Below are positions 1 through 5,706 of a DNA stretch of 14,752 nt, one piece after another. Below the pieces are notes generated by a model. It searched no databases, was not told the DNA's origin, and was given only the letters and a program-made list of their open reading frames with translations. This DNA comes from Pseudomonadota bacterium (GTDB lineage: Bacteria; Pseudomonadota; Alphaproteobacteria; Rhodospirillales; 2-02-FULL-58-16): assembly GCA_022572335.1 (NCBI GenBank), contig JACZWD010000042.1, positions 1-14,752 on the forward strand, written 5' to 3'. How positions within the stretch are numbered: the first letter of the stretch is position 1; each line of letters opens with the position of its first letter. Made by a program: the position numbers and the translations under genes.

Positions 1-1256
1 ATGACGTCGGGGCCGGCGCCGGCGGCGATTAGCTGCTCCTCGGTGAGCTGGCGGTGGGTGGTGGACGCCGGGTGCAGGATCAGCGAGCGCACGTCGCCGA
101 CGTTGGCCAGGTGGGAGAACAGGTTGACGGATTCGACCAGCTTGATGCCGGCCTCGAACCCGCCCTCGAGGCCGAAGGTGAACACCGAGCCCGCCCCCTT
201 GGGCATGTATTTGCGGGCCAGGTCGTAATACGGGCTGGATTTCAGCCCGGCGTAGGACACCCAGGCCACCCTCCGGTGCGCCTCCAGGTATTCCGCCACC
301 GCCTGGGCGTTGGCCACGTGGCGGTCCATGCGCACGTGCAGGCTCTCGATGCCGGTGATGGTGTAGAACGCGTTGGCCGGCGACATGCACGGGCCGAAGT
401 CGCGCAAGGCCACGGCGCGGGCCTTCACCGAGAAGCCGAAATCGCCGAAGGTCTCGTAGAACGTGATCCCGTGATAGGCCGGCTCGGGCTCGGTGAGCGA
501 CGGGAACTTGTCGTTCTTCGCCCAGTCGAAGCGCCCCGATTCGACCACCGCGCCGCCCATCGACGTGCCGTGGCCGCCGAGGAACTTGGTCGTCGAATGG
601 ACGACGATGTCGGCGCCCCACTCGAAGGGGCGCAGCAGGTACGGCGTCGCCATGGTGTTGTCGACGATGAGCGGGATGCCCGCCTCGCGGGCGATGGCGG
701 CCACCGGCTCCAGGTCGACGACGATGCCGCCGGGGTTGGCCAGGCATTCGATGAAGATGGCCTTGCAGCGGGGCGTCAGCGCCTTGCGGAAGTTCTCCGG
801 GTCGCGGGGATCGACGAAGTGACAGGTCCAGCCCAGCTTCTTGAAGCTGAGGCCGAACTGGGTGATCGACCCGCCGTACAGGTTGATCGACGAGATGAAC
901 TCGTCGCCCGGCTCCATCAGGGTGAAGAAGGTGATGAACTGGGCGGCGTGGCCCGAGGCCGCGCACACCGCCGCGCGCCCCCCTTCCAGGCTGGCGATGC
1001 GCTCTTCCAGGACCGATACCGTGGGGTTGGCCAGCCGCGAATAGATGAAGCCGAACCTCTGCAGGTTGAACAGGTCGGCGGCGTGGGCCACGTCGTCGAA
1101 GACGAACGACGTGGTCTGGTAGATGGGCGTGTTGCGCGCCCCGGTCACCGGGTCGGGCCGGGCGCCGGCGTGGATGGCGCGGGTGGCGAAGCCGAATTCC
1201 GTGGCCGCGTCCGTGGCCTTCCGGGAGCGGGGTTTGCGCCGGCCGTCGTTCTTCAT
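1..1256 (-). CDS. metY: O-acetylhomoserine sulfhydrylase (MetY-type), C-terminus cut by window edge
   Basis: PLP-dependent enzyme of the Cys/Met metabolism family, expected to make homocysteine from O-acetylhomoserine and sulfide in the cytoplasm. About 418 codons are visible. The family is usually about 425-430 residues, so only a short C-terminal tail should be missing. Seen: FATRAIHAG near residue 23, TPIYQTTSFVF near 43, IYSRLANPT near 71, the INLYGGS segment near 124, VDNTMATPY near 198, and the PLP-lysine motif HSTTKFLGGHG with the lysine at about 224. LYGGS and the phenylalanine-rich FITFFTL stretch favour MetY over cystathionine synthases MetB/MetC. Its ATG overlaps the upstream gene's TGA by four bases, so it is probably translationally coupled as the third gene of an operon. 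A GGAG lies just before the start. The family is very likely; the exact acyl donor is inferred. Confidence 0.93.
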   Translation of the reverse strand, partial: MKNDGRRKPRSRKATDAATEFGFATRAIHAGARPDPVTGARNTPIYQTTSFVFDDVAHAADLFNLQRFGFIYSRLANPTVSVLEERIASLEGGRAAVCAASGHAAQFITFFTLMEPGDEFISSINLYGGSITQFGLSFKKLGWTCHFVDPRDPENFRKALTPRCKAIFIECLANPGGIVVDLEPVAAIAREAGIPLIVDNTMATPYLLRPFEWGADIVVHSTTKFLGGHGTSMGGAVVESGRFDWAKNDKFPSLTEPEPAYHGITFYETFGDFGFSVKARAVALRDFGPCMSPANAFYTITGIESLHVRMDRHVANAQAVAEYLEAHRRVAWVSYAGLKSSPYYDLARKYMPKGAGSVFTFGLEGGFEAGIKLVESVNLFSHLANVGDVRSLILHPASTTHRQLTEEQLIAAGAGPDV

Positions 1257-1768
1257 GGCTCCAGTTTCAGCCTTTTCGACGAAATGATGCCGGAGTTGAT
1301 GCCGCCCCAGCCCAGCTCGCCGAACAGGCGGGCGTATTCGATCTTGGCGCAGCGGTTCATGATCACGGTCAGGCCCGCCGCCTCGGCGCGCGCCGCCGCC
1401 GCGTCGTTGCGCACGCCGAGCTGCATCCACACCACCCGGATGCCCTTTTCCGGCGCCAGTTCGATGGCCTCGTCGGTGACCGGACCGGCGGCCTCGGAGG
1501 CGCGGAAGATGTCCACCATGTCCACCGGACCTTCAATGTCGCCGAGGCGGGCGTAGACCTTCTCGCCCAGGATGGTCTCGCCGGCGTGGCGCGCGTTCAC
1601 CGGGATCACCCGGTAGCCCTTGCCCTGCAGGTACTTCATGGCGAAGCTGGACGGCCGGTTCCAGGTCGGCGAGGCGCCGACCATGGCGATGGTGCGGACG
1701 TCGCACAGGATGCCGTGCAGCAGGTCGTCTTCGTAGGGGATGGTGTCGACGGCGGCGCCGGCCCTCAT
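1253..1768 (-). CDS. CoA-binding domain protein, YccU-like
   Basis: A 171-residue single-domain protein of the CoA_binding_2 (YccU-like) family, with a Rossmann-type fold. The glycine-rich nucleotide loop IAMVGASP is near residue 27. It is followed by the family segments NRPSSFAMKYLQGKGY (about 37-52) and VIPVNARHAGETILGE (about 54-69), then VDMVDIFRA, VVWMQLGV, and the C-terminal MNRCAKIEYARL. Related proteins bind CoA or nucleotides, but the physiological role is not established, so no function is given beyond binding. The start at 1768 is set by the ATGA overlap with the upstream hydratase stop, and its own stop overlaps the metY start in the same way. Both couplings tie it to acyl-CoA and sulfur amino acid genes. 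Longer upstream in-frame reading is a shadow of the hydratase. Confidence 0.88.
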   Translation of the reverse strand: MRAGAAVDTIPYEDDLLHGILCDVRTIAMVGASPTWNRPSSFAMKYLQGKGYRVIPVNARHAGETILGEKVYARLGDIEGPVDMVDIFRASEAAGPVTDEAIELAPEKGIRVVWMQLGVRNDAAAARAEAAGLTVIMNRCAKIEYARLFGELGWGGINSGIISSKRLKLEP

Positions 1769-2571
1769 CGGCCTTTCCATTTGGGCATGGGCCCCTTGGC
1801 GAGGAAGGCGTCGATGCCGTCCCGCGCGTCCTCGGTCTGCATGTTGGCGGTCATGACGTCGTTGGCCTCGTCGTAGGCGCGCTCCATGCCGGCCTCGATC
1901 TGCCGGTAGAAGAGCCGTTTGCCTTCGGCGATGAATCGCGGCGCCTTGGCGGCGATCTCGCCGGCCAGCTCGGCGACGGCGCCGTCCAGCCCGTCGGCGG
2001 GCACCACCCGGTTGACCAGGCCGTACTGGCGCGCCGTCCGGGCGTCGATGAAGGCGCCGGTCATCAGCATCTCCATCGCCTGTTTGCGCGGCAGGTTGCG
2101 GGTCACCGCCACCATCGGCGTGGCGCAGAACAGGCCGACGTTGATGCCCGAGGTGGCGAACCGCGCCTCCTCGCTGGCCACCGCCAGGTCGCAGTGGGCC
2201 ACCAGCTGGCATCCGGCGGCGGTGGCGATGCCGTGGACCCGGGCGATCACCGGCTGCGGCAGGCGGGTCATCGAGACCATCATGCGGCTGCATTGCCCGA
2301 ACAGGGCGGCGATGGCCTCGGGGCCCGAATCCTCACGCATTTCGCCGAGGTCGTGGCCGGCGCAGAACGCCTTGCCGCTGCCGGCAAGGACGATGACACG
2401 CACCGAGGTGTCCCCGGCAAGGGCATCGAATGCGTCCTGCAGGGCGGTGAGCAGGGCCACCGACAGGGCATTGAACTTTTCCGGCCGGTTGAGGGTCAGG
2501 GTGGCTATTCCGTCCCTGTCCCGGCGCAGCAGGAGCGGTTCGTCGGCCAGGGTGTCGGGATTGGCGGCCAT
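1765..2571 (-). CDS. Enoyl-CoA hydratase/isomerase family protein, ECHDC3-like, atypical active site
   Basis: A 268-residue crotonase-superfamily protein. Seen: LTLNRPEKFNALS near 25, the first oxyanion-hole region FCAGHDL at 69-75, the second region HGIATAAGCQLVAHCDLAVA at 113-132, and a C-terminal DGIDAFLAKGPMPKWKGR. The two glutamates that catalyse water addition in classical enoyl-CoA hydratase appear to be missing: the GGGCE-type position is Gln122, and the PE-type position is about Gly142 in SGINVGLF. The GCQLVAxCDxAVAS...GxNVGLFC pattern resembles, from memory, mammalian ECHDC3 and relatives of unclear reaction. It probably binds an acyl-CoA, but hydration should not be assumed. First gene of the three-gene minus-strand operon. 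The GGGGAG before the ATG sits about 12 bases away, so the ribosome site is weak. Confidence 0.9.
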   Translation of the reverse strand: MAANPDTLADEPLLLRRDRDGIATLTLNRPEKFNALSVALLTALQDAFDALAGDTSVRVIVLAGSGKAFCAGHDLGEMREDSGPEAIAALFGQCSRMMVSMTRLPQPVIARVHGIATAAGCQLVAHCDLAVASEEARFATSGINVGLFCATPMVAVTRNLPRKQAMEMLMTGAFIDARTARQYGLVNRVVPADGLDGAVAELAGEIAAKAPRFIAEGKRLFYRQIEAGMERAYDEANDVMTANMQTEDARDGIDAFLAKGPMPKWKGR

Positions 2572-2668
2572 GGATGGGGGCTCCCCGTGTGCGGCGGTGG
2601 TGCGGTTTGCGTCGACGGCGAATTTGCAGCGTTTGGCGGGTCAAAAGCAAGACCCATCGCGGCGCCGG

Positions 2669-2694
2669 CCCTTGCCCCGGCCGCGGGGCAGGGG
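2669..2694. other. GC-rich hairpin in the divergent intergenic region
   Basis: An 11-bp stem with one G-T wobble and a GCCG loop (inner arms TGCCCCG and CGGGGCA). It lies between the LiuR-like operator and the start of the leftward hydratase gene. It would be in the 5' leader of that operon if transcription starts near the operator. No T-run follows on either side, so a terminator role is not supported. Apart from this hairpin and the operator, nothing else was seen in 2572-2788. Confidence 0.4.
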
Positions 2695-2703
2695 ACAAGG
2701 AGT

Positions 2704-2732
2704 TGACCTTTACGTAAACGTAAACTAGTGTT
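2704..2732 (+). promoter_or_regulatory. Putative promoter overlapping a LiuR-like 16-bp operator
   Basis: TTTACGTAAACGTAAA at 2709-2724 is an imperfect palindrome, with 7 of 8 half-site bases matching. It is set within a possible sigma-70 promoter reading right: TTGACC at 2704-2709, 17-bp spacer, TAGTGT at 2727-2732. From memory, the sequence resembles operators of the MerR-family regulator LiuR, which controls branched-chain amino acid and acyl-CoA catabolism in proteobacteria. Its position between an enoyl-CoA hydratase-family operon and an acyl-CoA thioesterase fits that role. The palindrome is directly seen; the regulator assignment is inference. Confidence 0.55.
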
Positions 2733-2788
2733 TATCGCCTGCCGTGGCTGTCGCGGGGTGTCCGCATAACCAAGGGGGAGCGGAAGCC

Positions 2789-3211
2789 GTGCCGAAAATC
2801 ACCACGCAAGAGTTCAACGCCCTGATGGCCAGGGAGATGCCCTGGGCGGTCGCGGTCGGCATGACCGCCGATGCCATCGGCCGGGGAACGGCGACGGTGC
2901 GCCTGCCGTTCGACGACAGCATGCTGCGCCCCGGCGGCACGGTGTCGGGGCCGACGATGATGGCGCTCGCCGACGCCACCATGTACGCCGTCGTCCTCGG
3001 CGCCCTCGGCATCGTCAAGCTTGCGGTGACGACCAGCTTCAACATCAATTTCCTGCACCGCCCGGGCCGCGCCGACCTGATGGCCGAAGGGCGCCTGTTG
3101 AAGCTCGGCAAGCGGCTCGCGGTGATCGAGGTGACCCTCCATTCCGACGGCCACGACGCGCCGGTTGCGCACGCCACGGGCACCTATTCGATCCCGCCGG
3201 AACGCGGGTAG
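2789..3211 (+). CDS. PaaI-family hotdog thioesterase
   Basis: A 140-residue single hotdog-fold protein, expected to hydrolyse acyl- or aryl-CoA thioesters in the cytoplasm. The family signature is the GGTVSGPTMMALADATMYA segment (about residues 50-68), where the helix-starting region and the Asp of ALADA correspond to the PaaI active-site helix. FNINFLHRPGRADLMAEGRLLKLGKR and the closing ATGTYSIPP are also typical. The GTG at 2789 is preferred to the upstream in-frame GTG at 2744. AGGGGGAG lies about 9-10 bases before 2789, and the extra residues from 2744 look non-conserved. The substrate cannot be told from sequence. The LiuR-like site upstream and the divergent hydratase-family gene suggest branched-chain or fatty acyl-CoA metabolism. 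Confidence 0.85.
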   Translation: MPKITTQEFNALMAREMPWAVAVGMTADAIGRGTATVRLPFDDSMLRPGGTVSGPTMMALADATMYAVVLGALGIVKLAVTTSFNINFLHRPGRADLMAEGRLLKLGKRLAVIEVTLHSDGHDAPVAHATGTYSIPPERG

Positions 3212-3220
3212 GGACTGGCG

Positions 3221-3236
3221 CGGTATTATAATACCG
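3221..3236. promoter_or_regulatory. Perfect 16-bp AT-rich palindrome
   Basis: CGGTATTATAATACCG is fully self-complementary and begins nine bases after the thioesterase stop, in a GC-rich background. It contains TATAAT on the plus strand. It lies about 37 bases upstream of the candidate rplM -35 box, so it could be an operator for the ribosomal operon or a short hairpin at the thioesterase 3' end. No T-run follows it. Confidence 0.45.
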
Positions 3237-3272
3237 TACACCTAAAGGTCGGTAATCTTTGCGCATTTCGCG

Positions 3273-3300
3273 TTGACTTGCCGGAAATTGATGGCATACT
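3273..3300 (+). promoter_or_regulatory. Candidate sigma-70 promoter of the rplM-rpsI operon
   Basis: TTGACT (3273-3278), a 16-bp spacer and CATACT (3295-3300), giving a predicted start near 3307. This is the best -35/-10 pair in the gap and would give a leader of about 160 nt that contains nearly all of the dispersed repeat at 3309-3457. Pattern-based only. Confidence 0.5.
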
Positions 3301-3308
3301 CCGCGCCT

Positions 3309-3457
3309 CCGCGAGACCGGAACGGCGGCTTGCCAAGGCTTTCGGACGGCGTCGCGCACGCTTCGCGATGCCCCGCGTCGCCACGGCGCACGCTTAGGGC
3401 CGAAAACCTTGGTAAGCCGGCTCGTCGGGTCGTGATCGGCGCTCCTTGGTATAACCG
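3309..3457 (-). repeat. Dispersed palindromic repeat, copy A (inverted relative to copy B)
   Basis: Homologous to the block at 14601-14752 read on the opposite strand. Shared pieces: TTATACCAAGG-GCGC-GATCA-GAC (23 of 27 identical, all differences transitions), GCGGGGCATCG, and CGACGCCnTCCGA. In both copies it is exactly 89 bases from the first base of TTATACC to the end of GGGGCATCG, and 11 bases from there to CGACGCC. Both also carry GACCGGAACGGCGGCTT, inverted relative to the rest of the element in this copy, and a CGGCTCGTCGGGT block whose position differs. Internal arms CTTTCGG and CCGAAAA can pair, so the element folds into a long hairpin. It sits in the predicted rplM leader. Confidence 0.75.
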
Positions 3458-3469
3458 TACGGATGGAAG

Positions 3470-3928
3470 ATGAAGACCTATTCGGCGAAGCCTTCGGACA
3501 TTGAACGGGCGTGGTGCGTCATCGACGCAGACGGCCTCGTGCTCGGGCGGCTGGCGGCGGTCATCGCCTCGCGTCTGCGCGGCAAGCACAAGCCGCTCTT
3601 CACCCCCCACATCGATTGCGGCGACAACATCATCGTCATCAACGCGGAAAAGGTGCGCCTCACCGGGCGCAAGCGCGCCAACAAGGTCTACTACTGGCAC
3701 ACCGGCTATCCGGGCGGCATCAAAAGCCGCACCGCGGAGCGCATCCTGGATGGCAAGCATCCGGAAAGGGTGCTCATCAAGGCCGTCGAGCGCATGATCA
3801 GCCGCAACCCGCTGGGGCGGGCGCAGATGCGCAAGCTGCATGTCTACAAGGGGGGCGAGCATCCCCACGAGGCCCAGAAACCGGAAGTCCTGGACGTGGC
3901 GGCGATGAACCCGAAGAACAAGAGGTAG
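3470..3928 (+). CDS. rplM: 50S ribosomal protein L13
   Basis: A 152-residue large-subunit ribosomal protein of the universal uL13 family, which binds 23S rRNA early in assembly. Conserved segments: [27 protein letters not shown] (residues about 15-41), [37 protein letters not shown], and the C-terminal [34 protein letters not shown]. The length is normal for alphaproteobacteria. The start ATG at 3470 follows GGATGGAAG. An upstream ATG at 3463 is out of frame. It is the first gene of a two-gene operon with rpsI, which begins 12 bases after the stop. Confidence 0.98.
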   Translation: MKTYSAKPSDIERAWCVIDADGLVLGRLAAVIASRLRGKHKPLFTPHIDCGDNIIVINAEKVRLTGRKRANKVYYWHTGYPGGIKSRTAERILDGKHPERVLIKAVERMISRNPLGRAQMRKLHVYKGGEHPHEAQKPEVLDVAAMNPKNKR

Positions 3929-3940
3929 TTGGTATAAGGC
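3929..3940 (+). repeat. TTGGTATAA core forming the whole rplM-rpsI spacer
   Basis: The 12-base gap between the rplM stop and the rpsI start is TTGGTATAAGGC. This matches the core of the dispersed repeats (CTTGGTATAAGCC on the glnA side, CCTTGGTATAACCG before rplM). It cannot be a promoter for rpsI because it abuts the ATG. It could be a residual repeat fragment, or contribute the AAGG of a poor ribosome-binding site. Confidence 0.45.
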
Positions 3941-4543
3941 ATGGCCGAGGAAACCAAGACACTGAAGGACCTGAAGGATCTGAAGGACGCCAGGGACGCC
4001 AAGGACGCCAAGGACGCCAAGGACGCCAAGGACGCCAAGGACGCCAAGGACGCCAAGGACGTCAAGAGCCTCAAGGATCTCAAGGACCTGAAAGAAGTGG
4101 CCGAAACCGTGGCGCCGGCCGAAGAGGCGCCCTTGCCCGAGCCCAAGATCGATGCCCAGGGCCGTTCCTATGCCACGGGAAAGCGCAAGAACGCCGTCGC
4201 CCGCGTGTGGATCAAGCCCGGCCCGGGCAAGATCGGCGTAAACGGGCGCGATATGGAGACCTACTTCGCCCGCCTGGTGTTGCGAATGCTGATCAACCAG
4301 CCGTTCCAGGCCGCCGGCCGCGAGGGCCAGTACGACGTGGTGTGCACGGTCAAGGGCGGCGGCCTGTCGGGTCAGGCCGGCGCCGTGCGCCACGGCATCT
4401 CCAAGGCGCTGTCCATCTTCGAGCCGGCCCTGCGTCCGGTCCTCAAGAAGGGGGGGTTCCTCACCCGCGACGCCCGCGTCGTCGAGCGCAAGAAATACGG
4501 CAAGCGCAAGGCCCGGCGCAGCTTCCAGTTCTCCAAGCGCTGA
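3941..4543 (+). CDS. rpsI: 30S ribosomal protein S9 with a repeat-expanded N-terminal extension
   Basis: A 200-residue uS9, against about 130 residues in E. coli. The conserved body starts near residue 76 ([19 protein letters not shown]) and ends with the canonical basic tail [11 protein letters not shown], which in S9 reaches the P-site tRNA. The 70-residue extension is exceptional: residues 8-52 are 15 consecutive three-residue units of the form X-K-D/E (LKD x3, ARD, AKD x7, VKS, LKD x2, LKE), followed by an acidic, alanine-proline linker. Many alphaproteobacterial S9 proteins have a short N-terminal extension of LKDL type (recalled), so this looks like expansion of a native segment. The extension is predicted to be a highly charged helix. 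The start at 3941 is the first ATG after rplM, with a weak ribosome site. No frameshift was seen. Confidence 0.97.
   Translation: MAEETKTLKDLKDLKDARDAKDAKDAKDAKDAKDAKDAKDVKSLKDLKDLKEVAETVAPAEEAPLPEPKIDAQGRSYATGKRKNAVARVWIKPGPGKIGVNGRDMETYFARLVLRMLINQPFQAAGREGQYDVVCTVKGGGLSGQAGAVRHGISKALSIFEPALRPVLKKGGFLTRDARVVERKKYGKRKARRSFQFSKR
3962..4096 (+). repeat. In-frame 9-bp coding tandem repeat within rpsI
   Basis: A 135-bp block with 9-bp period. The central part, 3986-4066, is nine units based on GACGCCAAG: the first has AGG, the last has GTC, and the seven in between are identical. The flanks are diverged CTGAAGGAC-type units. Identity of synonymous positions in the centre but not the flanks indicates recent expansion by slippage or unequal crossing-over. 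Unit length is a multiple of three, so copy-number change keeps the frame. Confidence 0.9.
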
Positions 4544-4684
4544 TCCGAACCGGAAAACCGCTCAGCCGGTGTCTTTAAAATAGCGGGCGGCCCGTGTCGT
4601 GTCGCCACGGGGGAAGGGCCGGTCACCCGCATTCCCGTCACGTTGGCGGAGGGCGTCCGTCGGCCGCCGTATTGTCGCCGGACC
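4544..4684. terminator. Convergent gap with possible terminator hairpins
   Basis: The gap between the ends of rpsI and the oxidoreductase beta gene holds two weak hairpins. ACCGG/CCGGT (4549-4553, 4566-4570) is followed by GTCTTT, and would serve rpsI. CCCGTG/CACGGG (4591-4596, 4606-4611) has no T-run. Neither is a textbook terminator. No reading frame was credited here. Confidence 0.35.
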
Positions 4685-5701
4685 CTACGCCGCGGCGAAC
4701 GGAATCACCCCCGGGATAAGCCACTTCTCCCACATATCGTCGATCTTCGACTGGAAGTACTCGATGTCCTCATCGGTAAAGTGGGCGAAGCGGCCCTGCC
4801 TCTTGAGGTACTCGCGAACCGGCTTGCGCTTGAACTGTCCGCTGACGATCCGCTTGGACTTGCCGCACATCTTGAGCTTGCCCTCTTCGACCTCGTAGAG
4901 GGGCCAGATGCCGGTCTCCACCGCAAGCTCGCCGAGCTCATGGGAGTACATCGGATCGTAGTCCCAGCCCTTGGGGCAGGGATCGAGGGAGTGGACGAAC
5001 GTCGGACCGCCGATGCTCAACGCCTTGCGCACCGAGTTCATGGCGTCGACGGGGTAGGCGGTGCAGACGGTGGCGACGTACCTGCACTCCGGATGGCCGG
5101 ACGCCAACATCGCCGCGGTGTTCTTTTTCCAGCGCCGGTTCATGATGCGCTTCACCTTGCCCGGAGGGCTGAAGGTGGAGTTCGCACCCCATGGAGACGA
5201 CCCCGACACCTGGATGTCGGTGTTGGCGTAGGATTCGTTGTCGTAGAGCAGGATCAGCAGGTTGTACTGGGTGTGCTGGAGCGCCGCCGAAATGGCCGAG
5301 AGTCCCATGTCGGCGCCTCCGCCATCGCCGCACACGGCGATGACGTTGATCGGCTCCTTCTTCATCTTGCCCTTGCGCATCATCACCTTCAGGCCGGCGG
5401 CGGTGCCGGTGGCGGCCGAGCCCGCCGATCCGAGCTGGGTGTGCATCCAGGGGATCGCCCACGGGGTGGAGTAGTACGTTGTGTTGGCCACGTACATGCA
5501 GCCGGTGGCGCCGAGGACGATCGAGCGCGGGCCGCCCGCCTTGGCCATGAGCTTCATCAGTTGGGCCGACTCGCACCCCTGACAGGTGCGGTGGCCGGAG
5601 GTGTAATACTCCTCCGCCGGGACCTTCTTGGGCCCCTTCCACGGGTCGAGAACCTGGGTTGCAATGAAGTCTGAAAAGGTGTCCACGTCTGTATCTGGCA
5701 T
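4685..5701 (-). CDS. 2-oxoacid:ferredoxin oxidoreductase, beta subunit (oxalate oxidoreductase-like)
   Basis: A 338-residue thiamine diphosphate-binding subunit of a 2-oxoacid:ferredoxin oxidoreductase. Seen: HRTCQGC (Cys40, Cys43), GATGCMYVANT (Cys68) and DPCPKGW (Cys242), the four ligands expected for the proximal 4Fe-4S cluster. The ThDP/Mg motif is CGDGGGADMG (124-133) followed by LLYDNESYANTD (151-162). PWAIPWMHTQLGSAGSAATG (80-99) is the usual active-site loop. The start at 5701 is five bases after the alpha stop, with GGGAG just upstream inside alpha, so longer in-frame reading into alpha is not real. It acts with the alpha and gamma-delta subunits encoded upstream. Last gene of the operon, convergent with rpsI. 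The enzyme class is sure; the substrate is decided mainly by the alpha subunit. Confidence 0.93.
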   Translation of the reverse strand: MPDTDVDTFSDFIATQVLDPWKGPKKVPAEEYYTSGHRTCQGCESAQLMKLMAKAGGPRSIVLGATGCMYVANTTYYSTPWAIPWMHTQLGSAGSAATGTAAGLKVMMRKGKMKKEPINVIAVCGDGGGADMGLSAISAALQHTQYNLLILLYDNESYANTDIQVSGSSPWGANSTFSPPGKVKRIMNRRWKKNTAAMLASGHPECRYVATVCTAYPVDAMNSVRKALSIGGPTFVHSLDPCPKGWDYDPMYSHELGELAVETGIWPLYEVEEGKLKMCGKSKRIVSGQFKRKPVREYLKRQGRFAHFTDEDIEYFQSKIDDMWEKWLIPGVIPFAAA

Positions 5702-5706
5702 GATTG

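Noticed and set aside
54..1556. 500-codon plus-strand open frame
   Set aside because: Antisense to metY and the CoA-binding gene; composition is Gly/Arg/Val/His-rich with no motif. It is a shadow of high-GC codon bias.
3450..3455. TATAAC as an extended -10 promoter for rplM
   Set aside because: Transcription would start only about 7 bases before the ATG, inside the ribosome-binding site; the upstream pair at 3273-3300 is better.
3962..4096. CRISPR array
   Set aside because: The 9-bp units are directly adjacent with no spacers and lie in frame inside rpsI.
3242..4393. 383-codon minus-strand frame with LGVLGVLGV repeats
   Set aside because: The repetitive protein is only the reverse reading of the S9 tandem repeat.
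3511..4578. Plus-strand frame with a collagen-like GRQGRQ repeat
   Set aside because: Out-of-frame reading of rplM and the rpsI repeat; not a real collagen-like protein.
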